From the IMG/VR virus record IMGVR_UViG_3300017776_000036, positions 1 through 42,067 of that record: 42,067 nucleotides of DNA, one strand, 5' to 3'. Shown in pieces: positions 19,364-27,237 of this stretch. Origin of the DNA: a virus. Numbering within the stretch: the first letter of the stretch is position 1; every line of letters begins with the position of its first letter. The notes below the pieces were generated by a model, which made no database searches, was not told where the DNA came from, and saw nothing but the letters and a program-made list of their open reading frames with translations. The position numbers and the translations under genes were made by a program.

Positions 19364-20536
19364 ATGTCAAATGACGAAATTAAAAATGAAGATTTAGTTT
19401 CTGAAGACATTCAACAAGATGCTGAAGAGCTTGATCAAGAAGGGCTCGTTGAAGACGAACAAGTTGAAAACGAGGAAACTCTTGAAGAAGGCAAACACAA
19501 GAAAGGTAAGTACGAGTCAGAGTCTGATGAAGACGAAGATGAGGACGAAGTTAAAGAAGAAGCTGATGACGAAGACGAAGAGGACGAAGAGCCTGAAGTC
19601 AAAGAAATTAGTGTTCCTAAAACTAAAGCCGGTGTTATCTCAGCAGCAGTTGAAATGTTGAAGAAAGCTAGAAAGGAAGATGCGCAAAAACTTTTTGCAA
19701 AAATGGCCAAAGTCAGCGAAGGCGAAGAGGAAGACTCTGTTGCTTCAGTTGATAAGGCAGTAAAATCTGCACCTCAAAAGAAAAATGAGCTCAAGGCGAA
19801 AGCTAAAGTAGAGTCCATTGATTTTGAAGAGGATTTAGATGCAGTGATTGCTGAAGAGGCTACATTGTCTGATGGGTTCCGTGGTAAAGCTGGTGCAATT
19901 TTCGAAGCTGTACTTACAAGTAAGTTGGCTCAGGAAGTTGAAAGGCTAGAAACAGAATACGCGCAAAACTTAGAAGAAGAGGTTACAGACGTTAAAGGCG
20001 AACTGGTTGAGAAAGTTGATTCTTACTTAAACTATGTTGTTTCTAACTGGATGGATCAAAATGAAGTTGCAGTAACAGAAGGTCTTAGGACTGAACTTGC
20101 TGAAGAATTCATGGCTTCTTTACAAACAGTGTTCAAAGAACATTACATCGATGTGCCTGAAGGTAAGGTAGACTTGGTAGACGAATTGGCTGCACAAGTT
20201 TCTGAACTTGAAGAATCATTAAATAAAACCACAGAAGATAATATCAAACTACACGAATCAGTTCAAACTTTAGAAAGAGCTGAGGTAGTAAGAGAACAAT
20301 CTTCGGGGCTTGCAGACACAGAAGCTGAGAAGTTAGGTTCTTTGGTTGAAGATATTGAGTTCGATAACAAGGATAACTTTGAAATGAAAGTTAAAGTTGT
20401 TAAAGAGTCATACTTTACTAAAGAAATTAGCGAATCAACTGATGAAGTATCTGACGTAGTAGGAACTGACGAGGCTCCGGCTGAAGTTAGTGACGTTATG
20501 AATAGATACTCACAAGCAATCTCTAAATTTAAATAG
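19364..20536 (+). CDS. 22: Prohead scaffold protein gp22
   Basis: 390 aa, much longer than T4 gp22 (269). The first ~80 residues are a highly acidic extension (runs of D/E near residues 50-75), followed by long helices with coiled-coil character and an SDGFRGKAG-IFEAVL segment near 170. It makes the inner core on which gp23 assembles and is degraded by gp21. AGAGGAG upstream sets the start. The acidic N-terminal extension is unusual against T4. Confidence 0.9.
   Translation: MSNDEIKNEDLVSEDIQQDAEELDQEGLVEDEQVENEETLEEGKHKKGKYESESDEDEDEDEVKEEADDEDEEDEEPEVKEISVPKTKAGVISAAVEMLKKARKEDAQKLFAKMAKVSEGEEEDSVASVDKAVKSAPQKKNELKAKAKVESIDFEEDLDAVIAEEATLSDGFRGKAGAIFEAVLTSKLAQEVERLETEYAQNLEEEVTDVKGELVEKVDSYLNYVVSNWMDQNEVAVTEGLRTELAEEFMASLQTVFKEHYIDVPEGKVDLVDELAAQVSELEESLNKTTEDNIKLHESVQTLERAEVVREQSSGLADTEAEKLGSLVEDIEFDNKDNFEMKVKVVKESYFTKEISESTDEVSDVVGTDEAPAEVSDVMNRYSQAISKFK
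20528..20535 (+). promoter_or_regulatory. Possible imperfect late promoter for gp23
   Basis: TTTAAATA (one mismatch to TATAAATA) overlaps the gp22 stop codon. It would start a ~20-nt leader holding AGGGG before ATG 20561. T4 gene 23 has its own late promoter. In such AT-rich DNA the match could be chance. Confidence 0.3.
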
Positions 20537-20560
20537 AAATCTAATAGGGGAAAACAAAAA

Positions 20561-21907
20561 ATGTTTAACGCAGATTCAAACTTAATGGAAAAGTGGTCTC
20601 CAGTACTCGAGCATTCAGATGTTCCTGAAATTCAGGACAAGCACAAAAAAGCAACTGTTGCAAGACTATTGGAAAACCAAGAAGTAGCTCTTAGAGAAGA
20701 AGCTGCTCACGCTGGTGGTAACTTCTTAGGTGAAGCAGCCGCTGCAAACGCAACAGGTTCTAATATTGGAACCTTTGATCCTGTTCTTATCTCATTGGTA
20801 AGAAGAGCAATGCCTAACCTTATTGCATATGATATCGCTGGTGTTCAGCCAATGAATGGTCCTACTGGACTTATCTTTGCAATGAAGTCTAAGTACAGCA
20901 CACAAGGTGGTACTGAGGCATTATTTGGTGAAGCTGATACAGACTTCTCAGGAACTGGAACTCACTCTGCAGACGCAGGTGGAGTAACTGGTCTTGGTGG
21001 AGTTACTGATCAAACATCACCTGCAAATAACAGCATCATCGACGAGACCGATACAGTATCTACTTTCGGTTCTGGTATGGATACAGATGCGGCTGAAGCA
21101 TTGGGTACACCTGCTCCAAATGCTGGTGGATCTTTCGGTGAAATGGCATTCTCAATCGAGAAAGCAACAGTAACTGCTAAGTCCAGAGCACTTAAAGCTG
21201 AGTACACAATGGAACTAGCACAAGACCTTAAAGCAATTCACGGTCTTGACGCTGAAGCAGAACTTGCTAACATTCTTTCTGCAGAAATTCTTGCAGAAAT
21301 CAACAGAGAGTTGGTAAGAACTGTGTATCAAAAAGCTATCATTGGAGCTAGACAGGACTCTGTTGCTCTTAAAGGTGTTTTCAACATGAAGACAGATTCA
21401 GATGGCAGATGGTTGGCAGAGAAGGCTAAAGGTCTTATCATGCAAATCGAAAGAGAAGCAAACATTATTGCTAAGCAAACAAGAAGAGGAAAAGGTAACT
21501 TTGTACTTTGTTCTTCTGATGTTGCTTCAATTCTTGCTGCTTCAGGTATGTTGGACTACAGTCCTGCTCTTGCAACTAACCTAACTGTTGATGATACTGG
21601 TAATACTTTTGCTGGTGTTCTTAATGGTAAGTTTAAAGTATATGTTGATCCATATGCGACAGAAGACTTTGTATGTGTTGGTTACAGAGGATCTAATCCT
21701 TATGACGCAGGTCTATTCTATTGCCCATACGTTCCTTTAACTATGGTTAAAGCAGTGGGTGAGGAAGACTTCCAACCAAGAATCGGTTTCAAAACTAGAT
21801 ACGGAATGCAACAGAACCCATTCGTGGGTACTGCTGGTGGAGCTGGAGCGAATCGTTCTAACCCATACTTCAGAGTATTTAGAGTTGACGGAATTATGCT
21901 TGACTAA
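20561..21907 (+). CDS. 23: Major capsid protein gp23
   Basis: 448 aa (T4: 521). Diagnostic segments: LVRRAMPNLIAYDIAGVQPM near 85-105 and the C-terminal YCPYVPL. The N-terminal propeptide contains FLGE (55-58) followed by AAAAN, matching the T4 site FLAE|A, so gp21 should cut after E58. It forms the hexameric capsid lattice. No separate gp24 vertex protein is seen here. Codon use is biased to a few strong codons, as expected for an abundant product. A strong terminator follows 26 nt after the stop. Confidence 0.97.
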   Translation: MFNADSNLMEKWSPVLEHSDVPEIQDKHKKATVARLLENQEVALREEAAHAGGNFLGEAAAANATGSNIGTFDPVLISLVRRAMPNLIAYDIAGVQPMNGPTGLIFAMKSKYSTQGGTEALFGEADTDFSGTGTHSADAGGVTGLGGVTDQTSPANNSIIDETDTVSTFGSGMDTDAAEALGTPAPNAGGSFGEMAFSIEKATVTAKSRALKAEYTMELAQDLKAIHGLDAEAELANILSAEILAEINRELVRTVYQKAIIGARQDSVALKGVFNMKTDSDGRWLAEKAKGLIMQIEREANIIAKQTRRGKGNFVLCSSDVASILAASGMLDYSPALATNLTVDDTGNTFAGVLNGKFKVYVDPYATEDFVCVGYRGSNPYDAGLFYCPYVPLTMVKAVGEEDFQPRIGFKTRYGMQQNPFVGTAGGAGANRSNPYFRVFRVDGIMLD

Positions 21908-21933
21908 GGTATAATCGTTAATTCGGTTCGACT

Positions 21934-21961
21934 AAAGGGATCCTTCGGGGTCCCTTTTTTT
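21934..21961 (+). terminator. Rho-independent terminator after gp23
   Basis: AAAGGGATCC pairs with GGGTCCCTTT around a UUCG tetraloop closed by C-G (one G-U pair), running into seven to eight T. It is the clearest terminator in the window and closes the head operon. Confidence 0.93.
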
Positions 21962-21980
21962 ATGGTAAAGATTTTATCCT

Positions 21981-21988
21981 TATAAATA
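21981..21988 (+). promoter_or_regulatory. T4-type late promoter, leaderless type
   Basis: Perfect TATAAATA followed by GTTAT and ATG at 21994, with the same 5-nt spacing as at 118, 4685 and 9864. It lies 20 nt beyond the gp23 terminator. Confidence 0.78.
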
Positions 21989-21993
21989 GTTAT

Positions 21994-22083
21994 ATGGAAG
22001 AAGAAAAGAAAGAAGACGGCCGATGGAATTGGTGGGGTTTAGCAGATATAGACGAGGAAGAAGATGACACTGACGACGAATAA
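21994..22083 (+). CDS. Tiny acidic leaderless ORF upstream of the tube-fold gene
   Basis: 29 codons: acidic/basic ends around a tryptophan-rich core (GRWNWWGLADID). The ATG is exactly at the predicted +1 of the late promoter, which argues for real translation. Its 3' end overlaps the next gene by 20 nt in another frame and supplies that gene's ribosome site (GAGG at 22053-22056). It may be a small virion peptide or simply a device that couples translation to the next cistron. No homolog recognised. Confidence 0.5.
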   Translation: MEEEKKEDGRWNWWGLADIDEEEDDTDDE

Positions 22084-22531
22084 AAACTTTTTAAGTCCTG
22101 TAGGATTTCAATTTAAAGTAAATGCACAACAGTTTCCTAATGTTGAGTACTTTTGTACTGCTGTAACACTACCTAGTATTTCTATGTCGGAAGCCACTGT
22201 TCCCTATAAAGGTGTTAATATAGGAATGAGTGGTGATAGAATGACATTTGATGAACTTGCTATTCGTTTTAATGTAACAGAAGACATGGATAATTATATA
22301 GAAATGTTTAATTGGATGCATAATGTTTTAGGTGATCCTAAAGGCGAGTCATATAAGTTTGATGCTACTCTTTCTATTCTTACATCACATAACAATGTAA
22401 GTAAGGAAATATCATTCAAAGATTGTTTCCCTACATCACTATCTGCAATAGAATTTTCTACACAGCAAACCGACATTGAATATTTGCAAGCGGACGTTAG
22501 TTTTAAATATACATATTTTGAGATTAAATAA
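22064..22531 (+). CDS. Second tail-tube-fold protein (gp3 position)
   Basis: 155 aa. By eye it shares the gp19 skeleton: FKVNAQQFPNVEYFC near the N-terminus, VPYKGVNIG then SGDRMTFDEL, FNWMHNVLGDP, FPTSLSAIEFS and an aromatic C-terminus. So it is probably a tube-fold tail protein. In marine T4-like phages the gene between gp23 and uvsY is usually called gp3 (tail completion/sheath stabilizer), from memory. A gp54-like tube initiator is the alternative. The GAGG-aagaag-ATG site lies inside the preceding tiny ORF. Expressed late from 21981. Confidence 0.72.
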   Translation: MTLTTNKNFLSPVGFQFKVNAQQFPNVEYFCTAVTLPSISMSEATVPYKGVNIGMSGDRMTFDELAIRFNVTEDMDNYIEMFNWMHNVLGDPKGESYKFDATLSILTSHNNVSKEISFKDCFPTSLSAIEFSTQQTDIEYLQADVSFKYTYFEIK

Positions 22532-22535
22532 AGGG

Positions 22536-22564
22536 TTTACTTTTGTCTCGTTTTGTAGTATAAT
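22536..22564 (+). promoter_or_regulatory. Early sigma70-type promoter for uvsY-uvsW
   Basis: TTTACT, 17 bp, TATAAT. It lies between the late tail gene and uvsY, starting the recombination block. The leader is ~36 nt with GGTGA before ATG 22607. Confidence 0.85.
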
Positions 22565-22606
22565 AGTACTTAAAACACATTATTTTTAAACCGGTGAAAT
22601 TAGATT

Positions 22607-23053
22607 ATGAATAACTTAGAAAAAATTTTAGAAATGTGGAAGAAAGATTCACTCATTGATGAAATGAGACTTGATGAATCCTCCCGCGACTCTGCCAAAC
22701 TACACTCGAAATACCTAGAATTATATAGTGTCAATAAAATGAAGTTAAAGAAGCTCGATCTTGACTTCAAAATTATCCTTAGAGATAAATTCATGCACTA
22801 TAATGGTAAACTATCCAAAGAAGAAATGGACTCCAAAGGATGGGACTATGATCCACTTAACGGTTTGACTGTGCTTAAAGGCGATATGGATAAGTGGTAT
22901 GATGCCGATCCTGTTATACAAGAACATCAAGCCAAGATGGAATATCAAAAAGAGATGTGTGATACCCTTAAAGAGATAATGGAAAATATTAAATGGCGAC
23001 ATCAGAATATCAAGAATATGATTGAATGGAGAAAATTCACCAGTGGTATTTAA
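22607..23053 (+). CDS. uvsY: Recombination mediator UvsY
   Basis: 148 aa (T4: 137). Matches UvsY in length, charge and order of features: KDSLIDEMRLDESSRDSAKLHSKY near the start, then LDFKIILRDKFMHYNGK and a C-terminal helix ending NIKNMIEWRKF. It loads the UvsX recombinase onto ssDNA coated with gp32. First gene of an early operon with a sigma70-like promoter; the next gene overlaps its end. Confidence 0.88.
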   Translation: MNNLEKILEMWKKDSLIDEMRLDESSRDSAKLHSKYLELYSVNKMKLKKLDLDFKIILRDKFMHYNGKLSKEEMDSKGWDYDPLNGLTVLKGDMDKWYDADPVIQEHQAKMEYQKEMCDTLKEIMENIKWRHQNIKNMIEWRKFTSGI

Positions 23054-23549
23054 TGACTTTCTTACGCATAACGAGCTAAAGAAAATATTTGCAATTAATC
23101 CTAAATGGGAAAAAGGTTCTACTATTAAGAATCAAGATGCTCGTATAGTTGATACCTATGATATAACCGGCAAGTTTGCATGGTTGGATCAGAAAGTAGC
23201 CAAACTTGTGCAAGAAAGAAATAAAGGTTTCAGTTATAAAATAAAAAGAATTAACGAGACCAGATTGTTACAGTATAGACCAGGTGGTAAGTATGACTGG
23301 CACCAAGATGTAATATGGTCTGAGCCAGAACATAGAAAATTTACATATATAATACAACTATCTAAACAACATGAATACACAGGCGGTGATTTTGAATTTA
23401 GGGATGCTGATAACATTGACCTTTCAACCTTTCGTAAGCAAGGGTCTATAATTGTGTTTCCTTCTATTATGCATCACAGAATAACACCACTTACAAAGGG
23501 AATTAGATTCTCTATTGTAGGGTGGGTTGTAGGACCACAATGGACGTAA
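23043..23549 (+). CDS. 2OG-Fe(II) oxygenase (prolyl-4-hydroxylase-like)
   Basis: 168 aa from a GTG at 23043, chosen because GGAG (23028-23031) precedes it and the sequence then starts VFNDFLTHNEL like the family; a TTG at 23022 is the alternative. Double-stranded beta-helix dioxygenase: YDWHQD gives H87 and D89, MHHRITP gives H145, and GIRFSI gives R155 for 2-oxoglutarate. It should hydroxylate a protein, nucleotide or small molecule; the substrate is unknown. The gene sits between uvsY and uvsW with overlaps on both sides, so it is expressed with recombination proteins. Confidence 0.85.
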   Translation: MVFNDFLTHNELKKIFAINPKWEKGSTIKNQDARIVDTYDITGKFAWLDQKVAKLVQERNKGFSYKIKRINETRLLQYRPGGKYDWHQDVIWSEPEHRKFTYIIQLSKQHEYTGGDFEFRDADNIDLSTFRKQGSIIVFPSIMHHRITPLTKGIRFSIVGWVVGPQWT

Positions 23550-25039
23550 TAAAAATAAAAAAGAAGAACGAATCCTTCTTGGAAATACTCACAGAGCCAT
23601 CCATAGAGCAAGAGTTGGCTGAACATTTTTGTTTCTATGTCCCTGGTTATAAATTCATGCCAGCATATAAAAATCGTATGTGGGATGGAAAAATTCGTTT
23701 ATATGACCTAAGGAAGAAAACTTTATATACTGGGTTATTCCAATATATGCAAGAATTTGCTAATGCTAGACAATATGATATAGAACTAGATAATGGCGAA
23801 TATGGTATGCCAGGAGCCAAGAATGTTATAGACATACCAGCACTGCTAAATGAATTAACACTCACTGCTGGTGGAGATAAAATTACCCCTAGGGATTACC
23901 AATTAAATGCATTAGAACACGCGCTTTCTAACAGTCAGTCTTTACTTCTATCACCTACTGCATCAGGTAAGTCACTTATTATTTACATGGCTGTTAGGTT
24001 CTTTTTAGAAGCATCTGATCAGAATGTCCTATTAATAGTACCCACAACATCTCTTGTAGAACAGATGTATTCAGACTTTGCTGATTACTCCCAGTTTGAT
24101 GAGTGGAATGTAGATGAAAATTGTCACAAAATATATGCAGGACGAGAGAAGTATAACATACCTAATAGAGTAGTTATCACTACATGGCAGTCAATATATA
24201 AAGAAAAGTCAACCTGGTTCCAACCCTATGGTATGGTTATAGGAGATGAGGCACATTCATTCAAGGCAAAATCACTTACTGCTATTTTGGAAAAATGTAC
24301 TGAGTGTAAATTTAGAATGGGCACTACAGGAACTTTGGATGGAACACAGACTCATCAATTGGTATTAGAAGGATTATTTGGGCCTGTACATAAGGTGACT
24401 ACCACTAAGAAATTAATGGATAGTAATGACTTGGCCAAGTTGGATATTAACATATTACTATTAAAATATGCAGATGAATACTGTAAAGAAAAACGCGACT
24501 ATCAGGCTGAGATGGACTTTATAGTAAAGTATGAGCCAAGAAATAATTTTATATCCAATCTGGCCATGGATTGTGATGGGAACACACTCATATTATTCCA
24601 ATATGTCGATAAACACGGCAAACCTCTACATGATATGTTAAAGAATAAGTTTGATAAACTCGATATAACACAACGAAAACTGTTTTATGTAAGTGGAGAA
24701 ACCGATGTTGATACGAGAGAGGAAATTAGGGCTATTACCGAAGAGCAGAATGACGCAATTATTGTGGCGAGTATGGGTACTTTTTCTACTGGCATTAATA
24801 TTAAGCGCCTACACAATATTATATTTGCTTCACCAAGTAAGAGTCAGATTAGGGTATTACAGTCCATAGGTAGAGGGTTAAGAAAGTCTGCTGATGGCAA
24901 GAATACGAAGGTATACGATATAGCAGATGACTTACATTGGAAGTCCAGAAAGAATTATACACTAGTTCATGCGGCAGAGCGCATTAAGATATATTCAAAA
25001 GAGAAATTTGACTACAAGCTATTCGATATAAATATATAA
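23540..25039 (+). CDS. uvsW: RNA-DNA/recombination helicase UvsW
   Basis: 499 aa (T4: 503). AGGA at 23531-23534 sets the ATG at 23540. The N-terminal segment includes AYKNRMWDGKIRLYD, the UvsW-type DNA-binding domain. Superfamily 2 helicase motifs: Walker A SPTASGKS (138-145), DEAH (236-239), TGTLDG, and motif VI QSIGRGLRKS. It unwinds R-loops and branched intermediates, moving replication from origins to recombination in T4. It overlaps the oxygenase by 10 nt. Confidence 0.93.
   Translation: MDVIKIKKKNESFLEILTEPSIEQELAEHFCFYVPGYKFMPAYKNRMWDGKIRLYDLRKKTLYTGLFQYMQEFANARQYDIELDNGEYGMPGAKNVIDIPALLNELTLTAGGDKITPRDYQLNALEHALSNSQSLLLSPTASGKSLIIYMAVRFFLEASDQNVLLIVPTTSLVEQMYSDFADYSQFDEWNVDENCHKIYAGREKYNIPNRVVITTWQSIYKEKSTWFQPYGMVIGDEAHSFKAKSLTAILEKCTECKFRMGTTGTLDGTQTHQLVLEGLFGPVHKVTTTKKLMDSNDLAKLDINILLLKYADEYCKEKRDYQAEMDFIVKYEPRNNFISNLAMDCDGNTLILFQYVDKHGKPLHDMLKNKFDKLDITQRKLFYVSGETDVDTREEIRAITEEQNDAIIVASMGTFSTGINIKRLHNIIFASPSKSQIRVLQSIGRGLRKSADGKNTKVYDIADDLHWKSRKNYTLVHAAERIKIYSKEKFDYKLFDINI
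25027..25034 (+). promoter_or_regulatory. Candidate late promoter before the Sm-like gene
   Basis: Perfect TATAAATA inside the last codons of uvsW, then TATAAT, then ATG 25041 (6-nt spacing). The gene has no Shine-Dalgarno, so a near-leaderless late message would explain its start. It lies within coding sequence, where a chance match is possible. Confidence 0.45.
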
Positions 25040-25040
25040 T

Positions 25041-25439
25041 ATGGAAGACCTAAATATAAGAAACTTTAAATTAATCAACGGTGATAACATCATTGCATTG
25101 GTCAGTGCTAATAATAGGGATAATTATGTAGTAGAACGACCAGTTTCAGTTTACAGCAGTATGGTGGGTGGCTATCAGTTCACTCCTTGGTTTCCATTTT
25201 CAGAACAGAACAGGCATTCTATTGACAAGCATAATATAGTAGGTGATTCTAGTGTAGTGGAAGACATTAAGAGAGAATACATAAAGTTTGCATTACAGAA
25301 AAAGTCTTTCGCCCCTCCCGAATCACATGAGGTATTACTAGAAAGAATCACTAATGAAATTGCCAACCGTTTTGAAGTTACAGAAGAAATAACAGATGAG
25401 GACTATGAACCCGTACCGACTAAGGAGACAGTACATTAA
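25041..25439 (+). CDS. Sm-like (Lsm/Hfq-fold) protein, candidate RNA binder
   Basis: 132 aa. The first ~85 residues follow the phage Sm-like pattern: FKLINGDNIIALV, then ERPVSVYSS, then FTPWFPFSE with HNIVGDSSVVED-IKREY. This is the family whose crystal structure from a marine phage-like sequence showed an Sm fold (established knowledge, from memory). The C-terminal ~45 residues are acidic and extended. It is related in plan to the protein at 39457. No ribosome site; one base from the uvsW stop. RNA binding is inference. Confidence 0.6.
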   Translation: MEDLNIRNFKLINGDNIIALVSANNRDNYVVERPVSVYSSMVGGYQFTPWFPFSEQNRHSIDKHNIVGDSSVVEDIKREYIKFALQKKSFAPPESHEVLLERITNEIANRFEVTEEITDEDYEPVPTKETVH

Positions 25440-25474
25440 TGTGGTATACCTCTACCCCCTCGGGTTACTATATT

Positions 25475-25503
25475 ATTATATACCATTTAGCCGAATTTGT
25501 CAA
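25475..25503 (-). promoter_or_regulatory. Consensus sigma70 promoter facing backwards
   Basis: On the minus strand: TTGACA (25503-25498), 17 bp, TATAAT (25480-25475), a full consensus match. The block GTGTTGACAAATTCGGCTAA nearly repeats the + strand promoter at 29017. Transcription would run antisense into the Sm-like gene and uvsW. No minus-strand gene is evident. Confidence 0.7.
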
Positions 25504-25524
25504 CACTTTTGTTAAAAATAATTA

Positions 25525-25543
25525 AATCTTTTTTACAGATTTT
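25525..25543 (+). other. AT-rich inverted repeat between divergent promoters
   Basis: AAATCT and AGATTT arms around a 7-nt spacer, located between the minus-strand promoter and the gp55 promoter. It could be a weak terminator or a regulator site, or chance in AT-rich DNA. Confidence 0.3.
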
Positions 25544-25545
25544 TG

Positions 25546-25574
25546 TTTACATTTGATTGAAAGCATGTTATAAT
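25546..25574 (+). promoter_or_regulatory. Early sigma70-type promoter for gp55-47-46
   Basis: TTTACA, 17 bp, TATAAT preceded by TGT (extended -10) and followed by ATAC. The leader is short, with GGAGG at 25586-25590. Confidence 0.88.
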
Positions 25575-25599
25575 ATACTAATTATGGAGGAAACCCAAG

Positions 25600-26172
25600 A
25601 TGGCAAAATTAAAGCCTAAAGAAAAACCACATTATGTTAACAACCGTGAATTCTCGGAAGCAGTCTATGACTATGCAAAAGAAGTAGCAGTTGCACGTGA
25701 AACCAATACGAACCCACCCAAAGTGACAGATTACATTGCAAAATGTTTTATTAAGATTGCAGAGGGATTATCACATAGACCTAATTTTGTACGATATACT
25801 TACCGAGAAGAAATGGTAATGGATGCAGTAGAAAATTGTTTAAGGGCCATTGGAAATTATAATATCGAAGCATCAACTAGAACCGGCAAACCTAATGCAT
25901 TCTCTTACTTTACACAGATATGCTATTTCGCCTTTATTAGGCGAATAACCAAAGAGAAGAAACAACAGGATATCAAGTTTAAGTTCATCGAGAAGATGGG
26001 CATCGAGGACTTTGTAGCTATGGGTATGGACAATGAAGGCGCAGAAATTACTATGCAATATGTCGATACACTAAGACAAAGAATTGATCAAGTCAAGACT
26101 AAAGATGCTAAGATTAAACAGTTCGCGAAAGAAGAAAAGGAACGCGAAAAACTAGAATTATTTATGGTATAA
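25600..26172 (+). CDS. 55: Late-transcription sigma factor gp55
   Basis: 190 aa (T4: 185). Conserved segments: YVNNREFSEAVYDY at the N-terminus, IAEGLSHRPNFVRYTYREEMVMD and NAFSYFTQICYFAFIRRI. These give a reduced sigma70 region 2 that recognises only the TATAAATA -10 octamer; T4 gp55 works with gp33 and clamp gp45. GGAGG with a 9-nt gap sets the start. It is the regulator expected to read all the late octamers listed here, and is driven by its own early promoter. Confidence 0.93.
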   Translation: MAKLKPKEKPHYVNNREFSEAVYDYAKEVAVARETNTNPPKVTDYIAKCFIKIAEGLSHRPNFVRYTYREEMVMDAVENCLRAIGNYNIEASTRTGKPNAFSYFTQICYFAFIRRITKEKKQQDIKFKFIEKMGIEDFVAMGMDNEGAEITMQYVDTLRQRIDQVKTKDAKIKQFAKEEKEREKLELFMV

Positions 26173-26175
26173 TAT

Positions 26176-27237
26176 ATGAAAGTAGCTATTTTAAATGACA
26201 CCCATTGTGGGGTAAGAAATTCATCGGATATATTTCTAAAGTATCAAGAGCAATTCTATGAGAAAATATTTTTCCCGTATCTAAAACAACACAATATCAA
26301 AAATATCCTGCACCTAGGAGACTATTATGAGCACAGAAAATTCGTTAACTTTAAGGCGCTCAATGCTAATCGTAAGCATTTTCTTGAGCCTATGCGTGAT
26401 GCAGGGATTACCATGGATATTATACCCGGAAATCATGATGTGTTCTACAAAAACACCAACGAACTTTGTAGCCTCAAAGAACTGCTAGGGTATTTTACCA
26501 GCAACGTAAATATCATAATGAAACCTACTGTGTTGGATTATGATGGTCTTGGAGTTGCAGTTATTCCATGGATTAATAATGCCAATTATGAAGAATACAC
26601 TAAGTGGGCAATGACATGTGAGGCACCTATCCTTGGAGCTCATTTGGAGTTAAAGGGGTTTGAAATGATGGCAGGTATGCCTAATCCTCACGGTATGAAT
26701 GCCGATGTATTCTCCAGATTTGAAATGGTATTATCTGGTCATTTCCACACTAAATCACATCAAGGGAATGTGCACTACCTTGGTTCTCAAATGGAGTTCA
26801 CCTGGGCAGATGTAGATGATCCTAAGTATTTTCATGTTTTAGACACAGAAACTAGAGAGATAACTGCTGTCCGTAACCCTATTACTATGTTTAAAAAGGT
26901 AATCTATGATGATACTAAGGTGGATTATAATGAAGTAGATGTATCCGAATTTGAGAAAAAGTTTATTAAACTAATTGTTATAAATAAAAATGACTTATAT
27001 ATGTTCGACAAGTTTGTGGATAAATTGCAATCCATTGAAACTTACGAATTGAAGATTGCAGAATCTTTTGAAGAGTATCTGGGAGAAAGCGTAGATGACG
27101 AGAAAATATCCCTAGAAGATACTACAGAACTGCTTGATTCCTATGTTGAGGCTGTAGACACAGAGCTCGATAAAGAGCATATAAAGGTTGAACTGAGAAA
27201 GCTATATACTGAAGCACAAAATCTAGAGGTAGTATGA
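26176..27237 (+). CDS. 47: Recombination nuclease subunit gp47 (Mre11-like)
   Basis: 353 aa (T4: 339). Calcineurin-type phosphoesterase motifs in order: NDTHCG, HLGDYYEH, IPGNHDVF, GAHLELKG and SGHFHTKSHQG. It pairs with gp46 to degrade DNA ends and prepare 3' overhangs for recombination-dependent replication. The gene starts 3 nt after gp55 and overlaps gp46 by 4 nt. No Shine-Dalgarno is visible before ATG 26176, so translation probably depends on coupling with gp55. Confidence 0.93.
   Translation: MKVAILNDTHCGVRNSSDIFLKYQEQFYEKIFFPYLKQHNIKNILHLGDYYEHRKFVNFKALNANRKHFLEPMRDAGITMDIIPGNHDVFYKNTNELCSLKELLGYFTSNVNIIMKPTVLDYDGLGVAVIPWINNANYEEYTKWAMTCEAPILGAHLELKGFEMMAGMPNPHGMNADVFSRFEMVLSGHFHTKSHQGNVHYLGSQMEFTWADVDDPKYFHVLDTETREITAVRNPITMFKKVIYDDTKVDYNEVDVSEFEKKFIKLIVINKNDLYMFDKFVDKLQSIETYELKIAESFEEYLGESVDDEKISLEDTTELLDSYVEAVDTELDKEHIKVELRKLYTEAQNLEVV

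Noticed and set aside
21885-21915. Possible promoter TTGACG...TATAAT at the end of gp23
   Set aside because: The spacer is 19 bp and a strong terminator follows within about 20 nt, so it would make no useful transcript.
25338-25436. 32-codon hydrophobic minus-strand ORF downstream of the backward promoter
   Set aside because: Its nearest SD-like AGAGG is ~12 nt away and the frame lies in the Sm-like gene; not enough to call a gene.
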